Source: Acephala macrosclerotiorum
Taxonomy: Eukaryota > Ascomycota > Leotiomycetes > Helotiales > Mollisiaceae
Direction: 5' to 3'
Length of the DNA: 64,000 nt
Assembly (NCBI GenBank): GCA_014904845.1
Contig: MU119277.1
Coordinates: 1-64,000, forward strand
Shown piece after piece: positions 25,527 to 35,445 of this stretch (positions are counted from its first letter, which is position 1; every line of letters begins with the position of its first letter). The translations under genes and the position numbers were made by a program. The notes under the pieces were generated by a model. That model saw only the letters and a list, made by a program, of their open reading frames with translations. It was not told the DNA's origin and did not search any database.

Positions 25527-26517
25527 TGTTCAGGTACCTAACTTGCATCTACAGTGCAGTACACGTACTCTGGATATAAAGATGCAGAGTAGGATTGCTC
25601 CATAAGGGTATATGCGCGTGAGGTTGAATCTTGATGGTTGGACTTGGTGAAGGTTGAGGTTGTCGCGTCTAGGATCTAAGAGCTAAGGTTACCCCGCGCC
25701 AAATTTCGGCTACCGCTGACGATCTGATTGGCACACCCCAGCCCTCGCCCCCTTTTAGGTTCTTAGCTGAGATAGGATTGATCGCAGAGGTTCTAGAACG
25801 GTCCAGTTCCAACGACAAAGGGCAAGACGGGATTTAATTGGCCCTGTGATAGGATATGGAGTGGTAAGTCTAGGTGGTCATGTGGCCTTCTCAAGATTCT
25901 GGCTGGCGAACTGTTGAAGGTTCCGCTTTGCTACGAGGACTTCAAACCTCACATGGGACCCTTTGAACGATCATCACTAAGATGTTTCGAGAAATGGAAA
26001 TCTTAACAGTCTGTGGTATTTTTTGGCTGACCCCTAGTACTTTCTTGCTGGGTATAATTGGCGTGGAAGACCGTCCAGTTGACTAGCATTCACTATCCCA
26101 CGCCCTGACGCTTTTTTCATCCTTGCCTCAATCGTCCTTTCCTCTATCATTTTCATTGATCTAATAATTTGAGAAGAAGAGCAGATATTTCCATCTTTTG
26201 TATTCCTGTGGCCTTCCCAAAGTCCTTCACGACTCGTTCCCCACATCGATGGGGTAAAGCCGAAAAGTGGATCTGCACACATTCTGGCAAGAGCGGGGCA
26301 ACATATTTTCTGTTGTGGGGTAACTCATCCCATACAAGAGGGGAAAGAACTCTAGGGGATGAGTCGGACCTATGAATGATGAGCAGCCGCGCTCAGAACA
26401 TTTATTTCTGGCAATCAAAATCATGTGCTTGTTATCCTAGATCGATCACAGCATTTTCTTTCGTCAAAATAGCATAGAGAGGACGTTTTTTCTTATGTTC
26501 AGCCTTCTTTCTTACGG
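25527..26517. promoter_or_regulatory. Divergent promoter region, regulator / FAD monooxygenase
   Basis: A 991-bp gap between the start codons of the regulator (minus) and the monooxygenase (plus). It holds one CGG-N3-TACCCC element at 26251-26262 on the minus strand. No other gene is seen. Confidence 0.6.
26251..26262 (-). promoter_or_regulatory. CGG-N3-TACCCC element (FAD monooxygenase promoter)
   Basis: Reads GGGGTA AAG CCG on the plus strand, 256 bp upstream of the monooxygenase start and about 725 bp from the regulator start. With its right flank GAAAAGTGG it mirrors the block in front of the aldehyde dehydrogenase (CCACTTTTC...GGCTTTACCCCA). Confidence 0.65.
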
Positions 26518-28511
26518 ATGGATCACATTATCAATATGGTTCGGTTTGCAAGTCTCGAATCTCTTTACTCCTATCTTGTGAAACTATTGCTTGGGACCTC
26601 AAAGGTCGACAACGCAGGACTAGTTGAACAGCTCGCTATGAGAGACGAGGTACCTGTACTCATTATTGGAGGTGGTCCGACTGGTCTCTTGAGTGCCGCT
26701 CTTTTGAGTCGACTTGGTAGTAAGTTGATGCCAGACTGATCGTCGAGAGTATGGCTAACACATTCGGACAGTCAAGTCCTTGATAATTGAGAGACATGGA
26801 ACTAGACTGACTGCCCCAAAGGCCCATGCAGTCGGTCCACGATCCTTTGACATACTTCGCCAATACGGCTTCGATGTTCCCCGAATAAGGAGAGAAGGTA
26901 CGCCCAGAGAATCTGGAAGATGGGTCAACTTCGTCACAACACTGGCTGGAGAGAAGCTGGGAGAGTTGCCGTACGAAAGAATGGATGCCGAGGTTCTCGA
27001 CGATACCCCAGAAATGTTTCACAATGTGCCTCAGCCAGTCGTTGAAGAAATAATCGCCGAAACTCTCAAAGGCTCAGTTGAGATCCGGAAGAACCACAGT
27101 TTTGTCTCATGCACAGAAGACAAAAATGGTGTCCGATGCACCGTGGAGGATCGCACTACAGGTGAAAAGTACCAGATCAAGTCGAGGTTCGCAATTGCCT
27201 GCGACGGAGCCAAAAGTAAAGTCCGACATTGCCTGGGGATCGAAAACGACGGCGAGGATGCGGACGTGGCATTGATGACCATTGAAATCGATGCAGACCT
27301 GCGGCCAGTCGTGAAGGACAAGATGGCAATTCTCTACTGGATCATCAATCCCGAGGCTCATGGAACAATCATCGGATATGACCTTTCTAAGAAGCAAGTC
27401 CTGACTTGCAATTTCAATCCGCAAACCCACCCATTGGAATCCTGGGATGAAACTCTCTGCCGGAAGATCGTTGACTCTGCATTTGGTGCAGAGGTTCCTT
27501 ACAGCATCAAAAGCTTCCGTCCTTGGATCATGAGACGCCAGGTGGCCAAGACTTATCGACAAGGAAACATCTTTCTTGCTGGAGATGCTGCACACTCCTT
27601 CCCTCCAAGTGCTGGTATCGGCCTCAACTCTGCAATTGGAGACGTCCACAATCTCTGTTGGAAAATTGCTGCCGTCTCTCAATGCTGGGCCAGTGAGGAT
27701 CTTTTGTCTACTTATGACTCGGAACGCCGGCGAATTGCCGAGGTCAACTCAATACAGAGTGTCAAAAATGGTCAGAAGATCTATGGCTTGGTTAAAGAGC
27801 TTTCATTTTCCAGTTCGAGTCCTCAAGAAGGCTGGGAATCGTTGCGGAACAGTCTGCAAGATGCCACACAGAGGCAGGCGATGCTGAAGAGGATACAAGA
27901 GCGCTCGGAGAATTTTGACAACGTGCGGGATAAAGTTCTCTGTATATTTTTAGAGTGATTACTGACAGATGTACTAGCTTGAGCTCCACATTGGTTACGT
28001 GTATGGTTCACAAGAGATACCTGCAAATCCATCAGCCTATCGTCCCAAATACATCAAAGGCGCCAGGCTCCCACATCTCTGGATTAGGCCAATAACAACA
28101 GAGATATGCCAGACAACGCCTCCGGTAGACTTGCAGCACATTTACGAATTTTCTCCAACGGAAAAGCAGTTACGGCGGTACTCGACGTTGGACCTTTGTC
28201 GATTCGATTCGTTCACCCTGATCGTCAATTCGAGCACCGCTTCTTCCGAGAAAGTCTCCAAATTACTCGAGTTTCTTGGCACCAATAAGAAAGGCAAGAC
28301 AGCTGTACCACTTCGTGTGGCTGTTTTGGGTGTGGACTTTAACATCGTATTCAAAGAGCGGGCAGCAGAGTGGGTGGAGGAATTCGGGCTGGGTGAAGGG
28401 CAATGTGGTGGTGTTTTGGTCCGTCCTGATCAGCATATCGTGTCTGTGCTAGATGAGAAAATCTCTGTGGAGCAGTTGTCTTGTGAAATACACCAAGCTT
28501 CAGGATGGTAA
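26518..28511 (+). CDS. FAD-dependent aromatic-ring monooxygenase (phenol hydroxylase type)
   Basis: Three exons (26518-26719, 26772-27922, 27978-28511) give 628 residues. Class A flavoprotein hydroxylase marks are clear: GxGxxG in LIIGGGPTGLLSA (residues 51-56), the DG motif in ACDGAKSKVR (near 212), and the GD motif in FLAGDAAHSFPPSAGIGLN (near 338). The C-terminal exon has the thioredoxin-like fold seen in phenol and dichlorophenol hydroxylases (LRVAVLGVDFN and VLVRPDQHIV). It should add one oxygen to an aromatic or related ring using NAD(P)H and O2. The second intron has a weak GTGCGG donor but keeps the frame and joins FDN to LELHIGYVYGS, as homologues would. About 40 residues precede the Rossmann fold; Met at 26638 is an alternative start. 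It carries the cluster promoter element 256 bp upstream and is divergent from the regulator. Confidence 0.93.
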
Positions 28512-28829
28512 CGAAGACTATAGACGCAGCTAGTTGTACAAATGCATGAACTTTATTTGATTTCTCCTCTTAGGCGTTTTTCGCTTGCTTCCCACCATGT
28601 TGTACTCCGAACGCTTCGAAACGAAGAGGCTCTTTTCGAACTAAGGGGGGGGAAAGTATTAAATCCTGGTGCGTACATTAACTCATAGGACTGGGGAAAA
28701 TACCTGTGTTAAGAAATGACAATTTTTGAAGTATTAGAGGCAAGAGTCTATCGCTATAAATGTCTTACATGAGAAGTAGGATAAAATAAGAAGGTGAAAA
28801 TAATAAGCTTGTGTTGAAATTCTAACTAA
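28512..28829. other. Convergent intergenic gap, no gene seen
   Basis: A 318-bp, A/T-leaning gap between the 3' ends of the monooxygenase (plus) and the DUF3500 gene (minus), containing a GGGGGGG run near 28646. It presumably holds both 3' UTRs. Confidence 0.6.
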
Positions 28830-30182
28830 TCATTCTTCCCCAGCTCTCTCTAGAAATTGTATTAGTAACTCCTTGCCGTAGTCATTACCATTCGGAGTGC
28901 GAACAAGAGTATGAATATGAAAAGGCCTCGGCTCCTTGTTTGTGAGAAAAACACCAGAATGATGGTCAAACTCAAGCATGGTGACAGGAGAGTGGATTTT
29001 GTAATAGAACGCGTCTTCGACTCCCCAGCCACCAATCCAGCAAAAGTACGTCTCACTCCAATGTCTCTCAATTTCCTCCATTTTCTGCTTCAGTGATTCT
29101 TCTGGCAGAAACTCGAGTGCCGTTTGCGCAATTTTCCGCACCGTTTGTTGGATCTCTGATGGGAACTCGGACACCAACACTCCTTCGTAAGGAATGACGC
29201 GGTTGTCTTGGAATGCACCTCCGAGATGCCTTTGATCTGCTCGATGATATCGCCAGTCAGGCATTGCTTCAGCCTTGACACTCTCATAAACTTGGACTCT
29301 CTTCCTCAGCGATAATTCCAGAGCAGCCATCACTTCCAATCCGGCAATTTCTTGTGCCTCAAAGAGACATAGACCTTTGTCTGGACCGTCATCCACGATA
29401 TTCGGTTCTGCGCCCATAAATACAGGAGAGATGACCTGTTGCGAAGCCACGATAAAACAGTTGAGACACAAATGATGTCCGGTCAATTGCCAGCCCCATG
29501 GAGCCGTCGTTGATGGCTTTCCAAAAATCGAAACATTGTACGACTTCGAGTTCAGCACGCCAGGAGCCTCGACAAGGCTGCCGAGAAAATGGTTGACTTT
29601 CATACAGCCGGCAACTTTTTCATAGCCAGAAGGCGAGAGGCTTGCTTTCAGAAGCCCGTGTACGGCTTCCACAAATTCGTCTGAGGTTTCTTCCAATCTC
29701 AAACCATGTCTGAAAACATAGAGCTCTGGGTTGGCCCAGGCTCGCCACTCTCTCGCGTCGATGTCATGCTGGATGCTATTCAATTGTTCGGGTGACAGCA
29801 ACACAAGCAGTTTCTCAGCCGCTGCGACCATTGAGCGAGTTGTTGTTGAGCATTCTGATGACGGATCTGCAAGCTTGTAAAGATTCTCCCGCTTGGTCCC
29901 ATCGGTGGTGATTCCTTTAAACGGCTGGTTGAGCTTTTCCCGCCATTGAGCGGTCCAGTTTCCCACGAAGGGGTCAGCTGTAAGACGATCTTCGAGCCAC
30001 TCGTAGGTATTGGCTCCGGCTAGAAACTTCTTCGAGAATCTCGGATAGGTTTCATCGGGAATGAATTGTCGATATGCTGCTTGGGCTTCATTACCGGAGT
30101 CTCCCATCTTGAAATCGGTGGGAGTTGAATTCAAGAGAGCAATGTTGGTGATGGGTGATATTGTAGAAACACAATGTATCAT
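28830..30182 (-). CDS. DUF3500 family protein
   Basis: A single-exon gene of 450 residues (425 if Met at 30107, MGDSGNEAQ, is used; the first 25 residues look less conserved). It matches the DUF3500 family through REWRAWANPELYVFRHGLRL, GCMKVNHFLGSLVEAPGVL, PWGWQLTGHHLCLNCF, FMGAEPNIVDDGPDKG and, near the C-terminus, FDHHSGVFLTN and HIHTLVRTPNGNDYGKE. No function is established for the family as far as I know. Several fixed His (GHH, DHH, HIH) and acidic residues suggest a metal site, but that is inference. There is no signal peptide or membrane helix. It lies between the aromatic monooxygenase and the FAH-family gene, and is divergent from the latter over a shared promoter with the cluster element. 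That places it as a candidate enzyme for the step between ring hydroxylation and C-C hydrolysis. Confidence 0.9.
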   Translation of the reverse strand: MIHCVSTISPITNIALLNSTPTDFKMGDSGNEAQAAYRQFIPDETYPRFSKKFLAGANTYEWLEDRLTADPFVGNWTAQWREKLNQPFKGITTDGTKRENLYKLADPSSECSTTTRSMVAAAEKLLVLLSPEQLNSIQHDIDAREWRAWANPELYVFRHGLRLEETSDEFVEAVHGLLKASLSPSGYEKVAGCMKVNHFLGSLVEAPGVLNSKSYNVSIFGKPSTTAPWGWQLTGHHLCLNCFIVASQQVISPVFMGAEPNIVDDGPDKGLCLFEAQEIAGLEVMAALELSLRKRVQVYESVKAEAMPDWRYHRADQRHLGGAFQDNRVIPYEGVLVSEFPSEIQQTVRKIAQTALEFLPEESLKQKMEEIERHWSETYFCWIGGWGVEDAFYYKIHSPVTMLEFDHHSGVFLTNKEPRPFHIHTLVRTPNGNDYGKELLIQFLERAGEE

Positions 30183-30751
30183 TCAACCACGAAGTTCGGC
30201 GACTGACATCACCGCTTTGCGCCTCTATGGAATGATAGCTTTGAGGTCTTCCGAGGTCTCAGTCCACTAACCCCGTCTCTCTGCACAAAATGTTAGGATT
30301 GAGCAACATTTCTTTGTCCATGAGTCCGGATCACACTCAATGAAGCCCCAGGATTTCCATCGGTTTACCTACCCCAAATTCCTGATCCCATTTTCTTCTG
30401 GAGTCCTGATCGTCGGGAATTTCACCGGCTTTACCCCCAGACCCTGGTCACTTTTAAGCGAATCAAGAGGGGGAAGCGGCTGGCGAATCTAGCGAAAACC
30501 AAGGTGGAGATCTCGGCATGTGGGGAGTGACCTTGGCACATTCCATGGATCCAACATGTCCGCAGCATCGCAATTCCATCTTAAGGAGTAATAGAACTTG
30601 GTGGTCCCGAGGTAGGCTAAGTTGCGTCAAAAAACGACCCTCTGTACCTCAGCACACATCCAGCCCCGGTGACTCTTCACACCACAGTGATATCTTACAG
30701 GACTACGAAACTGCTTCTTGGCCAAGATTCCATCCAACGGACTGCTTCAGC
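30183..30751. promoter_or_regulatory. Divergent promoter, DUF3500 / FAH-family genes
   Basis: A 569-bp gap between divergent start codons. It holds the exact CGG-N3-TACCCC element at 30426-30437, and at 30361-30375 a looser CGG-N6-TACCCC. One regulator could control both genes from here. Confidence 0.65.
30426..30437 (+). promoter_or_regulatory. CGG-N3-TACCCC element (DUF3500/FAH promoter)
   Basis: CGG CTT TACCCC followed by CAG. It shares 14 identical bases (ACCGGCTTTACCCC) with the aldehyde dehydrogenase element at 19009-19022, preceded in both by TTTC or TTC. It is 244 bp from the DUF3500 start and 315 bp from the FAH-family start. Confidence 0.65.
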
Positions 30752-31816
30752 ATGGCCTTCGAATTCCTCATCCGATTTACCACTGAGGATGGTCAGTGCC
30801 ATTTTGGCGAGCCACTGATTTCCTCCGCAGAAGAGTTGCAGGCGCACTTAGCGCAAGGGACTTTGAAAGCACGTTTACTGCAGGGGTTGGAAGGAGGAAG
30901 ATGTTTGAACTTTGAGGCCACGAGTCCAAAAAATCCTGAGGAAATCGTGGTTGTCAAACAACTTGTTGGGCCTCTGGATGCCGAGCACGTGCCAATCATT
31001 CGTTGCATTGGTCTGAACTACATAAAACATAGTAAGCTGAAGGCCGTAGAGATATTTCAAGCATCAGTTATGAGTCATGGCTGACATGATTGATGTGTAG
31101 TTGAGGAAGGTGGTCGCAAACCTCCTCCATACCCCTCAGTGTTCATCAAACCATCGGCAGCAACAGCTGGCTGGAATGACGATATTCCTATTCCAATGCT
31201 TGCCCAGGACAGTCAACTTGACTATGAAGGAGAGTTGGTATGATTTTATTCTCAAAATACAGACATCTGGCTGAACAGGTGCAACCTAGGCAATCGTAAT
31301 TGGCAAGGATGCAAAAGACGTCGCAGAGGAGAACGCCTTAGAATACATTGCAGGCTACACTACAGCGAACGACATCTCTGTAAGGAAATGGCAGCGAGAT
31401 CCAGCATTTGCTGGTGTTGTTCCGCAGTGGTGTTTCTCCAAGGGGTTCGATGCATTCTGTCCCCTAGGACCTATGATCGTGTCTCCCAAGGTAAGTCCCA
31501 GAAGATCCCGTACGAGAGAAAGAGTTCTAATGCTCAGCAGCTTCTCGGTGCGGCCGATAATCTTCCTCTTAAGACAATTGTCAACGGCGAGGTGAGGCAG
31601 GATTCGAATACTTCTGATCTTCTGTTTGGCGTTCGCAAGATTGTGAGTTTCTGTAGTCAAGGAACGACTTTGCAGAGGGGCTCTGTGATTCTGACGGGTA
31701 CGCCTTCGGGAGTAGCGATGGGTATGGCAGTTCCTAAGTGGTTGAAAGATGGAGATGTAGTTGAGGTGGCGATAGGTGGTATTGGAAGTATCAAGAATAA
31801 AATGGTGTTTCGATGA
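30752..31816 (+). CDS. Fumarylacetoacetate hydrolase family protein
   Basis: Four exons (30752-31031, 31101-31237, 31290-31490, 31538-31816) give 298 residues. The FAH fold is clear: IRCIGLNYIKH, VFIKPSAATAGWNDDIPIP, the metal-binding DYEGELAIVIGK with two Glu, YTTANDISVRKWQ with the third metal Asp, FDAFCPLGPMIVSP, and the C-terminal SVILTGTPSGVAMGM. Length and layout fit the FAHD1-like or 2-hydroxyhepta-2,4-diene-dioate isomerase/hydrolase branch, not the 420-residue tyrosine-pathway enzyme. It should hydrolyse, decarboxylate or isomerise a ring-cleavage product, using Mg2+ or Mn2+. The exon 4 acceptor could be three bases later (31541), which would remove one Gln. It is divergent from the DUF3500 gene with which it shares the cluster element. 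The rightmost gene of the cluster. Confidence 0.92.
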
Positions 31817-32290
31817 GCGTCCTTAGTCGCTTAGCAAGGTAATAGCAATTGGACAATGAATAATAAGAGCAGAAGAAAGTATGTGAGTGGAAACTGACTA
31901 AATAGAATCTTAATTAAATAAAATATTAAACTGGTAATATTCGCAAAATTGTTATATCCTGAGCCTGGGTAAAGTATAAGTCCCTGAAAATACTCGTATA
32001 CTAGGATGTAATATTTAATATACTGGAGGTTTTAAAACATTCGAAGAGAATAAAATTTGAATACACGATAATATAAAAATATATTTGAAAAGCAAATATT
32101 TGTAAAGTTTAACTTGGCTTGGAATTTGATTTTGGAAATAAATAATATTATTTTATTTATTTAAATTTATAAATATTTAATTTTTTTATTATAATTTTAA
32201 ATATTTATAAAGCGTTTAAATTTAAATATAATAAAAAAAATTTTTATTAAAAAACGTTTCCATTTGATTAAGCAGGCAGATTAAATATTA
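31817..32290. other. Short AT-rich island at cluster edge
   Basis: No gene. Between about 32030 and 32270 the sequence becomes nearly pure A/T (for example AATAATATTATTTTATTTAT near 32142), like a small version of the block at 1-14450. It marks the right border of the cluster and may be a mutated repeat remnant. Confidence 0.65.
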
Positions 32291-33327
32291 CAATACTACT
32301 TTTTTTACCCCTTCAATTGATAATTACGAGGTCGTCGATCTCATCTCCTGAAAATACCACCGAAGATTCAAAAACAGTCGCTGAAACGAATCCCTCCGAA
32401 GCTCGGAAGATTAGCCGTCAGTCTGCGCTCAGAATAAGCTTAATCCGAAGTCTATTGCATAGCGATGCGCTATTGTGTTTGTGATGGCCCTGGTGGGCCC
32501 TGGGCGGGAAGTCGGAGCCGCTTTGTTTGAGATTTTCACCGGGTTCTCCCTCATTTTCTCTCTCTTGTGAACACACCTTGAGCAACTTCAACGACCGAAA
32601 TGAGAGCAGTCCGGACCTGGGATAAGGAATCGGCGATAAATTCTCGTCAGAATCGTTCGTTCATTGGCGCTCAATATTGGCCGTCGATGTCGCGGCCCTT
32701 CCCGCCACGTGAATTCTTTTTCTGTGCCGCAAACAAACTTCACGACATCGCCAAATGCAGCGTCTTGACGTTCAGGTTTTAAATGCAAGCCCCGTCTGTT
32801 CCTGCCTCACCGTCCTAAATTTCCCGCTCATCTTCAGCAGTCCATATGCAGGGTTTTATCTCATCCAGATCTTCTCGTTCAATCTCATCATATCAGATCA
32901 GTGGCGCCGGGTGTTCCTGTATCAGATGCTCGGCTAGCGTATCATCCCTGCCGACCATCGCAACTTCAGACACTACAGGTTTCAACATGGACATCTTCGC
33001 GCCCATTTGGATGAACATGATCTTCGCGCACGGAGAATATTGGAAATCATTCAGCAAACTCTTGGGGTAATCGCTCAAAAGAGATAGAACGGCATGAAAC
33101 TTCTGAGAAACGGACTAGATCCTCCTTTGCCGCGCAGGATGAGTACCCAGCGCGTCTGTGAAGTGGATATATCTAGAGGTGGAAGTACCTCTCTTTTTGG
33201 TTCTGCACCGCTTTGGTACTGCATTCTCTTCGCCCCTTTTCGTTCCTTTTTCTCTCTTTTGAGCTTATCCAACTTGCTGCTGTGCAGTTTACATTCCTTC
33301 AAAATTTAGACTTTTGAATTCTTCAAT
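32291..33327. other. Intergenic, no gene seen
   Basis: Normal base composition with only short open frames and no recognisable domain. The last 200 bp are C/T-rich (GTTCCTTTTTCTCTCTTTTG near 33242), as common in fungal promoters, and lead into the secreted-protein gene. Confidence 0.55.
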
Positions 33328-34838
33328 ATGATTGCATCGCTTTCTCTCCTTCTTACTTCGGCCGCATTGGCTCTAGCGAAGCCGATTGAGGTCAGGACCG
33401 TTACGGCGTTGAATACGGCGGCTTTCGAGGAAGCCCAACAGAGGGACGATACTGCTACGAGGGCATTTTCTAACACTGAGATCAAGGTAAGTCCTTCTCA
33501 TTGCTCATGTCAAATTGCTGGCTGACCCTTGCATAGACATCTGATGGACAATGTCTTTTCATCAACGAGCTCTCAGGTGACTTCCGAGCCAACCTGAATC
33601 CAATCCAGGTTGGCGCATGTGATGGCTCCCAAGGCCAGCAATGGGACGTCATCACAGCAGGAAAGCATGACGACCAAGCAGGCACAATGCTTGTTGTCAA
33701 TACCTTGGTACGCATCTCACCCAAGCTCTTCTGAACTCCTCACTAACATCCTAAGACCCAAGCATGCATGAACTTCGACCCTCGTCGAGCAGCCGGAAAC
33801 ACGGTCATCATGTTCTCCTGCGGTGGCCGCGCCGACGGAGGCGGAGCAGTAACCAACTCACAACTCTTCAACTTCACCGGCGGTTCCGGACCCCTCACCC
33901 TCGCACCCCTCAACGACGCTGGAACCTGCTTAACCGTCACCTCCAACAACGTCCTCGACTCAGCTGCTTGTTCTAGTGCCTCTACCCAATCTTTCACTTT
34001 CGGAGGTAGCAACGCTGCTGCAGTTTCTGCTTCTACGACCGCTGCTTCCGTAGTAGCGACTTCAACAGCTGTTTCTTCTGCTATTTCTGAAGTTCCTACT
34101 TCAACGCTAGCTTCTAGCTCAAGTTCGAGCTGTACTTCGACGACGATCGTTACTATGACACACTCCTCGTCCGTCATTCCCATCGCTGTCTCCTCCCTCT
34201 CCGCTTCCTCCGTCGCTGTGACTTCGGCAGCATCCATCTCCTCAGTCTCCCCCGCCGCCGTCGATGCAGCACAAGCAACCGCCAACCCAACATCAGCAGT
34301 CCCGGTCAGTCGAGCAGGAGGCGTCCTCCAACCCTCCGCCGCGGCGGAATCCAACCCCCGCGATAACACCGCCGTCCGCGCCTTCTCCTCCGTATCCCTC
34401 AAATCATCATCCGGTCTCTGCCTCTTCATCGATCCTACTGCTGGAGATTTCCGCCAGAATCTAATCCCGGTCGCTGTTCAGCCTTGTACTGGAGCTGCGG
34501 GCGAGAAATTCGATTTAATTACTAGCGGTGCGCATAATAATGCTGCGAATTCGACTTTGGTTGTGAGTTCGTTGACGCAGGGGTGTTTGAATTTTGATGA
34601 TCGACGAGCTGTTGGAGATAAAGTCATTCTCTTTTCTTGTGGTGGACGAGCTGATGGAGGTGGTGCGACGACGAATAGCCAGTTGTTTACTTATGATGTT
34701 GCAGCGAAGGCGAGTAGTTTGGTTTTGAGTCCTGAGAATGGAGATCCGGTGGGGAGTGTGTGTTTGGTGCCGAATGCGGGGAAGTTGGATAAGGGGGCTT
34801 GTGATGGGAGTGCGGGGCAGGTGTTTACCGTTGGGTAA
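33328..34838 (+). CDS. Secreted protein with two ricin-B-like (beta-trefoil) domains
   Basis: Three exons (33328-33486, 33537-33707, 33756-34838) give 470 residues. A signal peptide is clear (MIASLSLLLTSAALALA then KPIEVR). Two homologous halves of about 140 residues follow. The first has RAFSNTEIKTSDGQCLFIN, ACMNFDPRRAAGNTVIMFSC and GGRADGGGAVTNSQLF; the second has RAFSSVSLKSSSGLCLFID, GCLNFDDRRAVGDKVILFSC and GGRADGGGATTNSQLF. A roughly 110-residue Ser/Thr/Ala-rich linker, probably O-glycosylated, joins them. The repeated CLFI...Q pattern and length suggest ricin-B-type lectin folds, a carbohydrate-binding family, but the fold call is from pattern only. Introns interrupt only the first half. 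It is likely a cell-wall or effector-like secreted protein; the ligand is unknown. Confidence 0.85.
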
Positions 34839-35445
34839 AAAGCATGTACTATCTTCGCATTGAAAGGCGGCGAGGGGAAGAGTGGAAAGTGGTTTGGATT
34901 TGGTGTATTATTATGCATTTGAATGTTCATGGGAGATGTTATGATTAGAGTTCGATTCTTGGATGTATCATTAGGGAAGGAGGACGAAAAGGGTAGACTT
35001 GTAACAACATCACAATGCATGAGATCAATGTCTGTCACGTCGCCGTGCATTGAGTTGTGGTATGGCGATTGTGGAGAAGCTAGGTTGGTGCATTTTATGG
35101 ATGTTTCCCAGATCTTGATCCGCTAATTAATCCTCATGTGGCCATAATCGTAGCTCAATATTCCAACCCAGGTAGGACATTGGAGAATGGCGTTTGTTGC
35201 TCCCCCAAAATTCGAGCATAATGAAGGAGACTCGCGAGAGAAGGCTGGAGCGGTGTTAGCAGTGTCTTGTGTCTGCTTATTGGACTGCTCCATACCAGAC
35301 GCGCGCATTGAGACTAGAGTAGATCATAACAATGAGGTCTCTTCTTGTGCAGAGTTCGATGGATATCGGTCTAGGGTCCGGATACTGGGGACCTGGGAAG
35401 AGGACGGTGGTTGCAGAGTACTGTTGAGTATGTTAGCTGAGGGGT
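34839..35445. other. Intergenic, no gene seen
   Basis: 3' flank of the lectin-like gene (plus) and of the 2EXR pseudogene (minus). No family resemblance in any frame. Confidence 0.55.

Noticed and set aside
33743..34429. 228-codon minus-strand frame rich in Glu, Ala and Val
   Set aside because: Antisense of the Ser/Thr/Ala-rich linker of the secreted protein; low complexity created by the opposite strand.
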